A stretch of 64,000 bases of DNA from Neglectibacter timonensis (GCF_900048895.1 NZ_LT160639.1:729524-793523); one strand, 5' to 3'. Positions 1-9,121 are shown, numbered from the stretch's first letter. Notes: generated from the letters alone by a model not told the origin. Numbers and translations are program-made.

Positions 1-531
1 GCTTACCGGCGGCATCTGCTCCCATTCCTCCCGCAGAAGTCCATATTCATAAGTATCCTGCCAGAGCGGTTCTCCCTGCTCATTCCGAAAGAAAAAAATA
101 TTCTTTCTCAAATTGCCTTCCCTGCGCATACCTAACCGTTCCAACAGCCTCCAGGACCGTTCGTTCTCAGGATTGCACATTGCCGTAACCCGGTGCATTC
201 CCCATTCCGTGAAGCCCAGATCCAGCAGAGCCCGGGCCGCCTCGCCTGCATACCCTTTCCCCCAGTACTTGCGGTTGAACACATAGCCCAGCTCCCAGGT
301 GTCAAATTCACCTTCCGCAAAATAGACATTGCCCAGCAGGGCGCCATCCAGTAGACAGACCGCCCAGAAGTTTTGATCCTCCGCCCGACGGGCCGCCTCC
401 TGTTCGGCCATCTCCCGTGTATAGGGTTCATAGGGTTCATATTTTACCACTTCCGGGTCGGAGAGGTAATCATAAAGCCCTTCTCCATCACTTTTCAGAA
501 ACCTGCGCAGCACCAGCCGCCTGGTTGTCAT
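1..531 (-). CDS. GNAT-family N-acetyltransferase (RimJ/RimL type), 3' end cut by window edge
   Basis: A minus-strand frame opens with ATG at 531 and runs 177 codons to the window edge without a stop, so the C-terminus is missing. The start reads MTTRRLVLRRFLKSDGEGLY, the usual beginning of RimJ/RimL-like acetyltransferases. About 80-120 residues in are the family features NVYF..., WELGYVFNRKYWGKGYAGEA (acetyl-CoA loop) and NPENERSWRLLERLGMRREG. Such enzymes transfer acetyl from acetyl-CoA to an amine, often a ribosomal protein N-terminus or a small molecule; the acceptor here is unknown. It starts 5 nt after the folB stop, so it is probably the last gene of the fol run. It occupies the slot where folK is often found. 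Confidence 0.85.
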   Translation of the reverse strand, partial: MTTRRLVLRRFLKSDGEGLYDYLSDPEVVKYEPYEPYTREMAEQEAARRAEDQNFWAVCLLDGALLGNVYFAEGEFDTWELGYVFNRKYWGKGYAGEAARALLDLGFTEWGMHRVTAMCNPENERSWRLLERLGMRREGNLRKNIFFFRNEQGEPLWQDTYEYGLLREEWEQMPPVS

Positions 532-536
532 CTCTC

Positions 537-926
537 TCAATTTCCTGTTTTCTCCTTTTCCCCAGCCTTTCTGGAGGCAGTGACTTCTACTGCTACATAC
601 TCAAATATAGCGTTCATGGGGGCCTCCGGCTTTTTCAGCAGCAAGGTAATTTTCTCCACCTTCTCATGCTCTGCCAGGACCGCCTCGCACACGGCCTGAG
701 CCGCCCGTTCAATCAAATTGTACTTTGTCTCCGTAAAGGCCTTCTGTACGGTCTTGCGCACTGCAGCGTAATTGACCGTGTCGTCCAGGCTGTCGCTCTC
801 CCGGGCCTTTGTGAGGTCAGCCACCATGGCGATGTCCAGCAGAAATACCTGCCCATCCCGTTTTTCCTCCGGATTTACCCCATGATAGGCAAAAATCTCC
901 AGCCCCTTGATATAGATTGTATCCAT
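537..926 (-). CDS. folB: Dihydroneopterin aldolase
   Basis: This 129-residue protein has the normal length of FolB, which splits 7,8-dihydroneopterin into 6-hydroxymethyl-dihydropterin and glycolaldehyde in cytosolic folate synthesis. Visible features are the N-terminal strand YIKGLEIFAYHGV, the nearby acidic residue E21, the pterin-contact LIE motif near residues 71-73 and the catalytic-lysine region LLLKKPEAP around K98/K99. It lies downstream of folE and folP on the same strand, about 165 bp after folP, and just before a GNAT gene. It is not fused to FolK. The ATG at 926 fits family starts. Confidence 0.95.
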   Translation of the reverse strand: MDTIYIKGLEIFAYHGVNPEEKRDGQVFLLDIAMVADLTKARESDSLDDTVNYAAVRKTVQKAFTETKYNLIERAAQAVCEAVLAEHEKVEKITLLLKKPEAPMNAIFEYVAVEVTASRKAGEKEKTGN

Positions 927-1091
927 CGTTTTCTTTTCCTTTCTATCCTGTCTCCCTGCTAAATTCAGCGTGCAGCCTCCCGCTTGAAACAGCCTGCCCT
1001 CAAGCGCTCCGAAGCCCTGGGATACCGTATGGGCATCGTGGAGCGGGCCGAAAGGCCGGAGGAGCCGAAATCGGAAACAAAGGCTCAGGCG

Positions 1092-1916
1092 TCACCCTTC
1101 TGAAGAAAGGTGGCAAAGTGCGTCCGCCATGCGCGCCGCCTGCACCGCCTCCTTCACATCATGGACGCGCACCAAATCCGCACCGCCCAGAATAGCGGCG
1201 GTATGGGCCGCCAGTGTGGCGGGCAGACGCTCTTCAAAGGGGGGATTCCCGCAGGGCTGGCCTGTCACCCGCTTCCGGGAGGCCGCCATCAGAAAAGCCG
1301 TTTCCGGCAGTCTGGTTTTTTCCACATGGGCGATCAGCTTCAGATTGTCCTCATAGGTCTTGCCGAAGCCCACCCCAGGGTCAAAGCACAGCCTGCTTTT
1401 CCCCACGCCAAAGCATTCCGCCGCCCGAAGCCGTTCCTCAAAAAAGCTCTTCACTTCACGAAGGATATCCCCATGCTGCGCCCCCCGGGGATGCATCACA
1501 ATGCAGCCGCAGCCCGAGACGGCCACGGCCTGCAGCATTTCATCCCCAAAGCCGGACACGTCGTTGATGATCTGGACGCCCGCCTCCAGGGCTTTTTCCG
1601 CCACCCAGGGATAAAAGGTGTCTACGGACACCGCCAGACCGGTTTCCCGCACCACCGCCGGCACTACCGCCTGAATCCGCGCCCACTCCTCCTCCGGAGA
1701 GACGGCAGTATAACCGGGACGGGTGGACTGTCCCCCGATGTCGATGATATCCGCTCCGTCCCGCTCCATCTCCAGCGCACGGTTTACCGCCCGCTCCGGA
1801 TTCAGAAACTTCCCTCCGTCGGAAAACGAATCGGGCGTCACATTCAAAATACCCATCACGTAGGTGCGGGTGAGGGGAAAACGCTTTTCCCGCGCTTCAA
1901 AAGCAGCTGTCTCCAT
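1092..1916 (-). CDS. folP: Dihydropteroate synthase
   Basis: FolP condenses 6-hydroxymethyl-dihydropterin diphosphate with p-aminobenzoate and is the sulfonamide target. The 274-residue protein shows the signature MGILNVTPDSFSDGG at residues 21-35, the DGADIIDIGGQSTRPG strand and loop, IINDVSGF, the FDPGVGFGKT motif, the AASRKR lysine-arginine motif and VRVHDV at the end. All are expected of a TIM-barrel DHPS of normal length. The ATG at 1916 lies 17 nt after the folE stop, so the two are probably cotranscribed. Confidence 0.96.
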   Translation of the reverse strand: METAAFEAREKRFPLTRTYVMGILNVTPDSFSDGGKFLNPERAVNRALEMERDGADIIDIGGQSTRPGYTAVSPEEEWARIQAVVPAVVRETGLAVSVDTFYPWVAEKALEAGVQIINDVSGFGDEMLQAVAVSGCGCIVMHPRGAQHGDILREVKSFFEERLRAAECFGVGKSRLCFDPGVGFGKTYEDNLKLIAHVEKTRLPETAFLMAASRKRVTGQPCGNPPFEERLPATLAAHTAAILGGADLVRVHDVKEAVQAARMADALCHLSSEG

Positions 1917-1933
1917 AAAAGCCCCTCCTTTCC

Positions 1934-2497
1934 CTACCTGCCCCCCAGAAGGGCCATCACCTCGGCTCTGGTCTTCGCATCAGACCTCATACAGCCTCGC
2001 AGGGCCGAGGTCTGCGTTTTCGCGCCGGCGGCTCTGGCCCCGCGCATGGTCATGCAGAGATGCTCCGCCTCGATAAACACCGCCACGCCCAGCGGCTCCA
2101 TATTCTCATAGAGGAAATCGGCAATCTGTCCTGTCAAACGCTCCTGTACCTGGGGACGCCGGGCAAAACAGTCCACAATCCGGGCAAATTTGGAAAGCCC
2201 GATAATTCTCCCGTTTTTTGGGATATAGGCAATATGCGCCCTGCCGATAAAGGGCAGCAGATGGTGCTCACACACCGAATAGAGGGGGATATCCTTAACC
2301 AGCACCAGCTCGTCATGCTTCCCCCCCTCTGTGAAAATTTTTAAATGCTGTTTGGGATCAGCGCCCAGCCCGGAAAAAATTTCTCCGTACATTCTGGCAA
2401 CCCGTGCCGGAGTCTCCTGCAGCCCTTCCCGGTCCGGGTCCTCGCCCACCGCCTCCAGGATGTCCCGCACGGCCCGTTCTATTTTCTCCATATCCAT
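1934..2497 (-). CDS. folE: GTP cyclohydrolase I (type IA)
   Basis: FolE opens the guanine ring of GTP to give dihydroneopterin triphosphate, the first step of tetrahydrofolate synthesis. The 187-residue sequence contains the zinc ligands C76 and H79 in the CEHHLLPF motif and C148 in EAEHLCM, plus the conserved stretches ARVARMY, AYIPK and [10 protein letters not shown]. Length and motif spacing match bacterial FolE. It starts fol genes in the order folE-folP-folB. A purine-rich ribosome-binding site precedes the ATG at 2497. Confidence 0.96.
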   Translation of the reverse strand: MDMEKIERAVRDILEAVGEDPDREGLQETPARVARMYGEIFSGLGADPKQHLKIFTEGGKHDELVLVKDIPLYSVCEHHLLPFIGRAHIAYIPKNGRIIGLSKFARIVDCFARRPQVQERLTGQIADFLYENMEPLGVAVFIEAEHLCMTMRGARAAGAKTQTSALRGCMRSDAKTRAEVMALLGGR

Positions 2498-2530
2498 ATC
2501 GCTCTCATCCTTTCTTCCGGCCCGGCCGCC

Positions 2531-3325
2531 TCAGGGCTTTCTGGCCAAATATAAATCCATGGTATCACGGAGCTCCAGCCTGCCGCCAAAGCGCATGATT
2601 GCCGAGGAAATCCCCTCCATCAAACCGGCTCTGGCGTTCTCCTCCATCGCCCGATGATCCGAATAGGTATTCAGCAGTCCGCAATATTCCTCCGGCCCCA
2701 AGGAACGGCTGCTGTGAAAAAGCCGGGATTCCACTCCCGAAAATCCCATTTCTTTCAGCTGCTGGGCGAGCGGCGCACAGTTTTCTTCCGTAAACTCCAC
2801 TGGAGATTTCCTGACAGCGCGGCCGAACCTCCCATACACTTTCTGAATTTCCTGGAACAGCTCCGGCTGTTCCGGCGCCGGGCAGGGGTGATTCCACCAG
2901 ACTGCCAGCGTTCCCCCGCTTTTCAGCAGACGCAGTGCCTTGGGATATCCCTGCTCTTCCGGTATCCAGTGAAAGGCCGTAGCCGAATAAAGGAGGTCAA
3001 AGGAATCGCCCTGCAGGGGACACTTCATAAAATCTCCCTGAAGGATCTCTAAATTGAAAAAATTTTGGAATTTCACCTGGGAATAGGCTGCCAGCTTTTC
3101 GCCCAGCTCCACGGCGGTCACCCGGCAGCCTGCCTCCAAAAAGGGTCGAGTGGCCTGCCCAGTGCCGATCCCCACCTCCAAAGCCCGCATTCCCCGTTCC
3201 AGGCCGGCATACTCCGCCACGGCCTGAAACAGCTCGTCCGGATATCCGGGACGCCAGCGGTCATAGTTTATTTCGTCCTCGTCAAACTTCATGCGCAGCC
3301 CGCGGTTTCCTTCTCGATATTCCAT
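2531..3325 (-). CDS. Class I SAM-dependent methyltransferase
   Basis: The 264-residue protein has SAM-binding motif I (ALEVGIGTGQATRPF, about residues 48-62), the acidic end of strand 2 (TAVELG), a motif II-like stretch (FDLLYSATAFHWI) and a motif III-like LLKSGG. It resembles ubiquinone/menaquinone- or trans-aconitate-type small-molecule methyltransferases, but the acceptor cannot be read from sequence. ATG at 3325 has a purine-rich upstream stretch; an internal ATG at 3292 (MKFDEDEINYDRWRP) is an alternative start. It sits 28 bp after tcdA and 33 bp before folE in the same run. Confidence 0.88.
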   Translation of the reverse strand: MEYREGNRGLRMKFDEDEINYDRWRPGYPDELFQAVAEYAGLERGMRALEVGIGTGQATRPFLEAGCRVTAVELGEKLAAYSQVKFQNFFNLEILQGDFMKCPLQGDSFDLLYSATAFHWIPEEQGYPKALRLLKSGGTLAVWWNHPCPAPEQPELFQEIQKVYGRFGRAVRKSPVEFTEENCAPLAQQLKEMGFSGVESRLFHSSRSLGPEEYCGLLNTYSDHRAMEENARAGLMEGISSAIMRFGGRLELRDTMDLYLARKP

Positions 3326-3353
3326 GCCGACGTCCTTTCCCCCGTTTTTTTAT

Positions 3354-4076
3354 CTACTCCGGCCAGCCGCCCAGCAAATCCTTTACCACCTCGGCGGCCA
3401 GCGCCAAACCGGCCGCTCCGGGGACGAAGGCCATGCTGCCTGGGGTGGGACGGCCCGCCGTGCCCTTTTTATCTTCTTCCTCCGCAGGCAAGGGCGTTCT
3501 CGCCTCTTCTGCCGACCACACGGCCTTCACGCCCTCAATCCCCCGCTTTTTCAGCTCCCGGCGCATCACTCTGGCCAGAGGGCAGACGCTGGTTTCGGAA
3601 AGATCTGTCACCCGGAAAGCCGTGGGATCGAATTTATTTCCCGCTCCCATACAGGAAATCACCGGCACGCCGGCCTCCTTAGCCCTGCAGATCAGCTCCA
3701 GCTTGGAGGATACTGTATCGATGGCGTCCACTACATAGTCGTATTGGGTAAAATCCAAAGCTGTCTCTTTTGTAAAGAACAGCTGCAGCGCCTCAACCCG
3801 GCATTCAGGGTTGATCCCGGCGATTCTTTCCTTTTCCGCCTCCACCTTGGGCTTCCCCACGGTGTCCGTCAGCGCGATAATCTGCCGGTTGAGGTTGGTG
3901 AAGCTCACCACGTCTCCGTCAATCAGGTCCAAAGCGCCGATGCCACTGCGCGCCAGGGCTTCAATAGCATAACCGCCCACGCCGCCCGCGCCGAACACCG
4001 CTACCCGGGCCCTTCTCAGCTTTTCCACGCCCTCTTGCCCAATGAGGAGCGCCTCTCTGGCAAAACGGTCTGCCAT
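3354..4076 (-). CDS. tcdA: tRNA threonylcarbamoyladenosine dehydratase (TcdA/CsdL, ThiF-E1 fold)
   Basis: TcdA uses ATP to cyclise t6A37 of tRNAs to ct6A. The 240-residue protein begins MADRFAREALLIGQEG and has the nucleotide loop GAGGVGG at 29-35. It continues with DLIDGDVVSFTNLNRQ at 50-65 (the conserved Arg after NLN) and the family-typical SCMGAGNKFDPTAFRVTDL segment. The reading frame extends in-frame to 4190, but ATG 4076 matches the family start and begins just as comFC ends, 3 bp inside its stop codon. This suggests translational coupling. Confidence 0.93.
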   Translation of the reverse strand: MADRFAREALLIGQEGVEKLRRARVAVFGAGGVGGYAIEALARSGIGALDLIDGDVVSFTNLNRQIIALTDTVGKPKVEAEKERIAGINPECRVEALQLFFTKETALDFTQYDYVVDAIDTVSSKLELICRAKEAGVPVISCMGAGNKFDPTAFRVTDLSETSVCPLARVMRRELKKRGIEGVKAVWSAEEARTPLPAEEEDKKGTAGRPTPGSMAFVPGAAGLALAAEVVKDLLGGWPE

Positions 4077-4077
4077 T

Positions 4078-4785
4078 CTATTTTTCCTCCTGTCTCTCTT
4101 CCCGTCTGCCTGTGCCGCCTCCAAGCTCCGCATCGGCTGCGCACAGGGCAAATACCTTTTCCGCCCCCGCACGGTACAGCTGTCCGGCACATTCCCGAAG
4201 AGTTGCGCCTGTAGTCACAATATCGTCTACCAGCAGAACCTTTTTCCCGTGAACTTCGGAGGAAGCCCGGTAGGCATTCCTGACATTCTGCCTGCGCTCT
4301 TTTGCAGAGAGAAGATGCTGCGTTTTATTTTCTTTCACCTTTTCCAATACTGGTTTCACAGGGAGATTCAGCAGTCTCCCCAGTTCCTCCGCCAGGGCCT
4401 CGCTCTGATTATAGCCCCGCTCCCGCCTGTGATTTTTCGACAGAGGCACAAAGGTGACCAGTTCCGGCTGCTCCGGGAAATCCGCTGCCCGCGCCATCAG
4501 CCGGGCAAAGGGTTTTGCCAGGCCTTTCTTCCCTTGAAATTTGAATCGGCGCATCGCTTCCACCACTTCGCCACGGTAGGAGAGGGGAGACCGGCAGGAA
4601 AACCCCGCGCCTCCCGGGACCGCTGCTTCCAGCCTGCGCGCCAGAGGCGCTATGGGCACCTTTTTCTCACAGGCGCTGCAAAAGCATTGTCCAGCATCCA
4701 CCGGCTTCCTGCAGAAGAGACATCTCTCCGGAAACAGCAGGGCAAGCAGCCTGTCACCCAGCGCAAATTTTCCCTCCCGGCTCAT
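4078..4785 (-). CDS. comFC: ComF-family phosphoribosyltransferase-like protein
   Basis: The 235-residue protein starts with a zinc-ribbon-like cluster (C22-LF-C25 ... C36-SA-C39). It ends with a type I phosphoribosyltransferase fold: RERGYNQSE at 121-129 and the PRPP motif VLLVDDIVTTGATL at about 183-196. ComFC proteins support natural DNA uptake in competent bacteria, but homologs occur in many non-competent clostridia. No ComFA helicase is adjacent, so a competence role is not shown here. The gene overlaps galT by 4 bp upstream and abuts tcdA downstream. Confidence 0.9.
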   Translation of the reverse strand: MSREGKFALGDRLLALLFPERCLFCRKPVDAGQCFCSACEKKVPIAPLARRLEAAVPGGAGFSCRSPLSYRGEVVEAMRRFKFQGKKGLAKPFARLMARAADFPEQPELVTFVPLSKNHRRERGYNQSEALAEELGRLLNLPVKPVLEKVKENKTQHLLSAKERRQNVRNAYRASSEVHGKKVLLVDDIVTTGATLRECAGQLYRAGAEKVFALCAADAELGGGTGRREERQEEK

Positions 4786-6290
4786 ATGACTTTACAAAAG
4801 CGGAGGAAAGCCGCTTCTCCCGCTTCCGTATCCTTAAAAACGCCGGCGTTTCCCAAAATCTTCTCAAAAATTTTTCCGATACTCTCCCTCACAGCCCGGC
4901 CGGCATTCTCCGCCGTAACTCCCGCCGCTTTCAAATCGGCATACCAATCCAGATGCTTTTCCATCTCCGGTCTCTTGAAAATCTCCTCCGCGCCTTCCGG
5001 GCAGGAAAGAGCCTGCTCCATCAACTCCGCCTCCTGCAGCAGGCGGGGCGGCAGAATCGCCAGGCCCATCACCTCGATCAGACCGATGTTTTCCTTCTTA
5101 ATGTGGTGATATTCCCCATGGGGATGGAACAATCCCAGAGGATGCTCCTCCGTGGTGCGGTTGTTGCGCAGCACCAGGTCCAGCTCGTACTCCTCCCCTC
5201 TGCGCCGGGCAATAGGGGTGATGGTGTTGTGGGGCGTCTCACCGGTAAAAGCCAGCACCTCTGCGCTCTCATCGGAATATCCGCGCCATTTCGCCAGAAT
5301 CCTATCCGCCAGTTCAATCAAAGACTCCCGGTCTGCAGACCGCAGACGCAGCACCGACATGGGCCAGTCCACAATACCTGCGCTCACGGTTTCAAAGCCG
5401 GAGAAGCGAACCTGCTCCCGAAGGGGCGCTTTTGCCATGGGGAACTCATAATTGCCCCCCTGGAAATGGTCGTGGGAAAGGATGGACCCTCCCACAATGG
5501 GAAGATCGGCGTTGGAGCCCACAAAATAGTGAGACAGCACTGTGACAAAATCCAACAGGCGCTCAAAAGAAGCGCGGCTGACCTTCATGGGCCGGTGCTC
5601 TTCGCTCAACACAATGCAGTGCTCGTTATAGTAGACATAGGGGGAATACTGCAGAAACCAGCGTTCCCCGCAGAGAGACAGGGGAATCAGCCGGTGATTG
5701 CCCCGGGCAGCCTGATTGGCCGTGCCCCGGTACCCCTCGTTCTCCCTGCAGAGGGCGCATTTAGGATAACCCGACTGGGGCGCGTTCCGGGCGGCGGCAA
5801 TGGCCTTAGGATCCTTCTCCGGCTTGGAGAGATTGATGGTAACAACCAGTTCGCCGTACTTCGTGGGCACGGTCCACATCCGGTCCTTCTCCACGCGGTC
5901 AACCCGGATGTAGTTGGAAGAACGGCTCAGCTCATAATAGTAATCGGTGGCAGCCTTTTTGTTCCCTTCATACAGTCCGTAAAACCTTGAAACCACCTCG
6001 GAAGGACGGGGCATCAGGCAGTTCATCACTTCCGTATCGAACAAGTCTCTCCCGTCCAAAGTGTCCGGATCGATAAGACTCTGTTCCGCGGCCCAATCGC
6101 AGATGCGTTCCAAAGGTTCCGCAGGGAAACGGAGCTTCTCCTCCACCGGCTTCCATTCAAATTCCGAAATGCCCAGCAGCGCAAGGATTCTGTTGGCGGA
6201 ATAGGCCGCATCCTCCGGCGCAAGCAGGCCCTTCTGCAGACCGTAGCAAAGCAGCCTGCTGATTTCCAAACTGAGGTCGACTGTGCCCAT
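4782..6290 (-). CDS. galT: UDP-glucose--hexose-1-phosphate uridylyltransferase (Firmicute GalT type)
   Basis: GalT swaps UMP between UDP-glucose and galactose-1-phosphate in the Leloir pathway. The 502-residue length is that of the longer Firmicute GalT family. The active-site HPH triad sits at 389-391 inside FHPHGEYHHIKKENIGL. The upstream motifs SGYPKCALCRENEGY, LSEEHRPMKV and GGSILSHDHFQGG are also present. It starts the minus-strand run that continues through comFC and tcdA. No galK or galE is next to it. Confidence 0.95.
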   Translation of the reverse strand: MGTVDLSLEISRLLCYGLQKGLLAPEDAAYSANRILALLGISEFEWKPVEEKLRFPAEPLERICDWAAEQSLIDPDTLDGRDLFDTEVMNCLMPRPSEVVSRFYGLYEGNKKAATDYYYELSRSSNYIRVDRVEKDRMWTVPTKYGELVVTINLSKPEKDPKAIAAARNAPQSGYPKCALCRENEGYRGTANQAARGNHRLIPLSLCGERWFLQYSPYVYYNEHCIVLSEEHRPMKVSRASFERLLDFVTVLSHYFVGSNADLPIVGGSILSHDHFQGGNYEFPMAKAPLREQVRFSGFETVSAGIVDWPMSVLRLRSADRESLIELADRILAKWRGYSDESAEVLAFTGETPHNTITPIARRRGEEYELDLVLRNNRTTEEHPLGLFHPHGEYHHIKKENIGLIEVMGLAILPPRLLQEAELMEQALSCPEGAEEIFKRPEMEKHLDWYADLKAAGVTAENAGRAVRESIGKIFEKILGNAGVFKDTEAGEAAFLRFCKVI

Positions 6291-6400
6291 GTTTCATCAT
6301 CCTTTCTGTATCAAAGCTTAATTTTACACCAAATACGGCATAGAAACAAGCGGACGCAGTAAATCAAAGGTGAGAAAAAACTTCCTTTCAAACGGCAGCG

Positions 6401-6428
6401 GGCCGAAACCTTTTCCGGTTTCGGCCCG
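6401..6428 (-). terminator. Rho-independent terminator of the GH25 gene
   Basis: An 11-bp perfect GC-rich stem (GGGCCGAAACC / GGTTTCGGCCC) with a 6-nt loop lies 52 bp past the stop of the GH25 gene. On the minus strand a T-rich stretch follows a little further on, at about 6375-6388. It separates the GH25 unit from galT. Confidence 0.75.
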
Positions 6429-6480
6429 CCTCAGATTTCCGGACTGCCTATCCCGGAAATCCACTTTGTTTCTTCAGCTC

Positions 6481-7437
6481 TTATTCTGCCCGGCCTTCCT
6501 CTTGTCCTTCCACTTCTTCTTTCTTTTCAGCATCGGAATCTACGGGCATTTCTTGGGAAAACGCGGAAATCTCTGCATCTGCCTGTCGCAGCAGCGTGTC
6601 GAAACGCTCCAGCACCTTGGAGATCACGTAGACTGCCCGCACATAGCTGTAGCTTGCGTCCAGCTCAATTTTCCCGGGGTCTGTGCCGTTGCCTCCCAGA
6701 TTCAGCTCCTCGTAGACCTGCTTTACCCCCTCCCGCGCCCAATTGGGAACGGAATCGATAGTGGGATACCTTTTCTCGTTTTCATCGTAAACCTGCTGTG
6801 CCAGCTTCAGAACCTCTTCCTTAGTCATATCATCGCCTCCCATCCCCTTGATAATCTCGGGATAATCCTTATAAGCGTAGTCCATGTCAAACTGCCGCCC
6901 GTTTAAAATACCGTTGTTCGTATATTGCCACATTCCATAGGGCTTGTCATACTCCAGCACGTCGTTCCACTGGGCGACCCATTTATCGAATGGATCAAGC
7001 CTGGGGCTGTTCAGCCGGGTTTCCATCCAGTTCAGGAAGGAATAAATGCCGCAGTAATAGCCCGCCTTTTCGATTTCCCTGCAGTAAGTGATACAGTTGT
7101 CGATAATTGTCTCTCCCGATGGCAGGGAGCTGTCCTCCACATCATACCACACGCCGTACAAAGGCGTTTTTCCCTGAAGCAGCCGCAGCGTATGGGCGGC
7201 TTCGCTTTTCGCCATATCCGTATTTTTGGCATAGGAATAGAGATAGACCCCATAGGGAATCCCCGCTGCCAGACATTTGCGGACATTGTTTTCGTATTGC
7301 GTATCATCCTGATTGGTATAATTGCTGCCGTAGCCGCAGCGGATGATTACAAAATCGATCTGTCCCTTGAGCGCGTCAATATTCACGTCGCCGTTGAACT
7401 CAGAGATATCGATTCCTCTTGTCGGTAAGCTCGCCAT
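6481..7437 (-). CDS. GH25-type lysozyme-like hydrolase with an extra C-terminal domain, no signal peptide
   Basis: Residues about 5-200 form a glycoside hydrolase 25 domain (N-acetylmuramidase fold). They show RGIDISEFNG with D10, FVIIRCGYG, PYGVYLYSYA, the catalytic-type pair D99/E101 in YDVEDSS, YCGIYSFLNW and KWVAQWN. Residues about 205-318 start DDMTKEEVLKLAQQVYDENE and contain VPNWAREGVKQVYEEL, as seen C-terminal to phage-type lysins. There is no hydrophobic signal segment, so export is not explained; phage-derived endolysins also lack one. No phage structural genes are nearby. It is a single-gene unit divergent from the MATE gene. Confidence 0.85.
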   Translation of the reverse strand: MASLPTRGIDISEFNGDVNIDALKGQIDFVIIRCGYGSNYTNQDDTQYENNVRKCLAAGIPYGVYLYSYAKNTDMAKSEAAHTLRLLQGKTPLYGVWYDVEDSSLPSGETIIDNCITYCREIEKAGYYCGIYSFLNWMETRLNSPRLDPFDKWVAQWNDVLEYDKPYGMWQYTNNGILNGRQFDMDYAYKDYPEIIKGMGGDDMTKEEVLKLAQQVYDENEKRYPTIDSVPNWAREGVKQVYEELNLGGNGTDPGKIELDASYSYVRAVYVISKVLERFDTLLRQADAEISAFSQEMPVDSDAEKKEEVEGQEEGRAE

Positions 7438-7627
7438 TGATTCAAAAAACCTCCCTTCTTGTCAGAACTTGGAAAAACCCGGAACGTCGTATAAATACAG
7501 GTCTCTCCAAACCATAGTATGAAAAAAATCGAAAGTTGTCCACAAAAGCTCTAAGCATTCCGGAACCGCGTTCCTCCGCCGCAGCCGGAGGGCAAAGCGT
7601 TGCAGCTTCTGCACTGCGGAAGTATTC

Positions 7628-7656
7628 TTTACTTTTTTCCATATCCTCGGTATAAT
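7628..7656 (+). promoter_or_regulatory. Sigma-A-type promoter for MATE gene
   Basis: TTTACT at 7628-7633 and a perfect TATAAT at 7651-7656 are separated by 17 bp, 28 bp upstream of the MATE start codon. Confidence 0.7.
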
Positions 7657-7683
7657 GGGCGGTGAATGGCTTAGAGAAGGGGT

Positions 7684-9114
7684 ATGAGAATGGAAGAAAA
7701 CCGCATCGCAAAACTGCTCTCTCAGCAGGGGATCCCCCGCCTGCATACTACGCTGGGGGCGGTGCTGTTCCTGGCCTGGCCGGCTGTGGTGGAACAGATC
7801 ATGATTACACTGGTACAGTATGTGGACACGGCCATGGTAGGCTCTTTGGGCTCTGCCGCCACCGCTGCCGTCGGCCTCACGGCCAGCACAACCTGGCTTT
7901 TCAACGGCTTCCTGAACGCTGCCTCCGTGGGCTTTTCTGTGCAGGTGGCCCAGCATCTGGGCGCAGGCCGCGAAACCGAAGCGAAAAAAGTCACCTGGCA
8001 GGCGCTTCGCTTCGTCGGGATTTTCGGCGCCGCCATAGGGCTTCTCGCCCTTGCGCTCTCCTTTCCCCTGCCAACCCTGCTGGGAGCGGAAGAATCCATC
8101 CGCGGGGATGCCTCTCTTTATTTCCGCATTATCGCGTGCGCCATGCCCTTTACCCTGGGCGCCAATATGCTCAGCGCCGCCATCCGCTGCGCAGGCGATA
8201 CCCGTACCCCTATGATCCTCAACATCCTCATCAACCTTCTCAATATTTGTCTGAATTTTCTGTTTATCTATCCCTCCAGAAAGCTTACGCTGTTTGGACA
8301 CGAGTGTTCCGTCTGGGGAGCGGGCTGGGGCGTGGGAGGCGCAGCCTTTGCCTCGGGCCTTTCCACTGCCGTTGTTTTCCTGTTGTTTGTGCTGGTGCTG
8401 TTCCGCAAACGTTCTCCCATCCGCATCAGCCTGAAGGAACGTTTTTCCTTTGAAAGAACCTGCCTTTCCGCAGTCTGGCGGCTTGGTCTGCCTGTAGCGT
8501 TGGAGCGCGCCACCGTCAGTGTGGCACAGATCATCATCACAGCGGTGATCACTGGGATCGGCACAACGGCTGTAGCGGCCAACCATCTGGCTGTGACAGC
8601 CGAATCCATCAGCTATTTGCCTGCCTACGGCGTGGCGGTAGCGGCCACCACTCTTGTGGGCCAAGCAGTGGGAGCGGGAAGGAAGGATCTGGCCAAACGC
8701 TTTGCCCGCCTGGTCACCTGGATCGGCATTCTGGTAATGACCTTTGGCGGCCTGCTGCTGTTCTGCCTGGCTCCTCAGCTGATCCGGATTTTCACCTCCG
8801 AATCCGAGGTCGTTGCCCTGGGCACCCAGGTCCTGCGCATCGTGGCCTTTGCGGAACCGCTGTTCGGCGCATCCATCGTCGCCTCCGGCGCCCTGCGAGG
8901 CGCCGGGGATTCCAAAGGGCCTTTCTTCATCAGCCTCGCAACCATGTGGGGCGTGCGTATCACCCTTTCCTTCCTGCTGGCAGGCAGCCTGGGGCTTAAT
9001 GGTGTCTGGCTGGCTATGGCGGCAGAACTCTGTGTCCGCGGTCTCATCTTCATGGTCCGGCTATACCGGGGCCGCTGGCTGAACATTGACCTGTTTCAAA
9101 CGAAAAAGTCGTAA
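7684..9114 (+). CDS. MATE-family multidrug/Na+ efflux transporter
   Basis: The 476-residue membrane protein has about twelve hydrophobic segments in two MatE repeats. The first begins VLFLAWPAVVEQIMITLVQYVDTAMVGSLG, shown here only as a description of the helix pair, and includes the family motif VDTAMVGSLG. The second begins about residue 265 with LGLPVALERATVSVAQ. Other typical features are NGFLNAASVGFSVQVAQHLGAG and GAGDSKGPF. MATE exporters expel cationic or aromatic compounds using Na+ or H+ gradients. ATG 7684 follows AGAAGGGG at good spacing; ATG 7690 is an alternative. The gene has its own promoter and sits directly before the tRNA locus. Confidence 0.93.
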   Translation: MRMEENRIAKLLSQQGIPRLHTTLGAVLFLAWPAVVEQIMITLVQYVDTAMVGSLGSAATAAVGLTASTTWLFNGFLNAASVGFSVQVAQHLGAGRETEAKKVTWQALRFVGIFGAAIGLLALALSFPLPTLLGAEESIRGDASLYFRIIACAMPFTLGANMLSAAIRCAGDTRTPMILNILINLLNICLNFLFIYPSRKLTLFGHECSVWGAGWGVGGAAFASGLSTAVVFLLFVLVLFRKRSPIRISLKERFSFERTCLSAVWRLGLPVALERATVSVAQIIITAVITGIGTTAVAANHLAVTAESISYLPAYGVAVAATTLVGQAVGAGRKDLAKRFARLVTWIGILVMTFGGLLLFCLAPQLIRIFTSESEVVALGTQVLRIVAFAEPLFGASIVASGALRGAGDSKGPFFISLATMWGVRITLSFLLAGSLGLNGVWLAMAAELCVRGLIFMVRLYRGRWLNIDLFQTKKS

Positions 9115-9121
9115 AAAGCAC

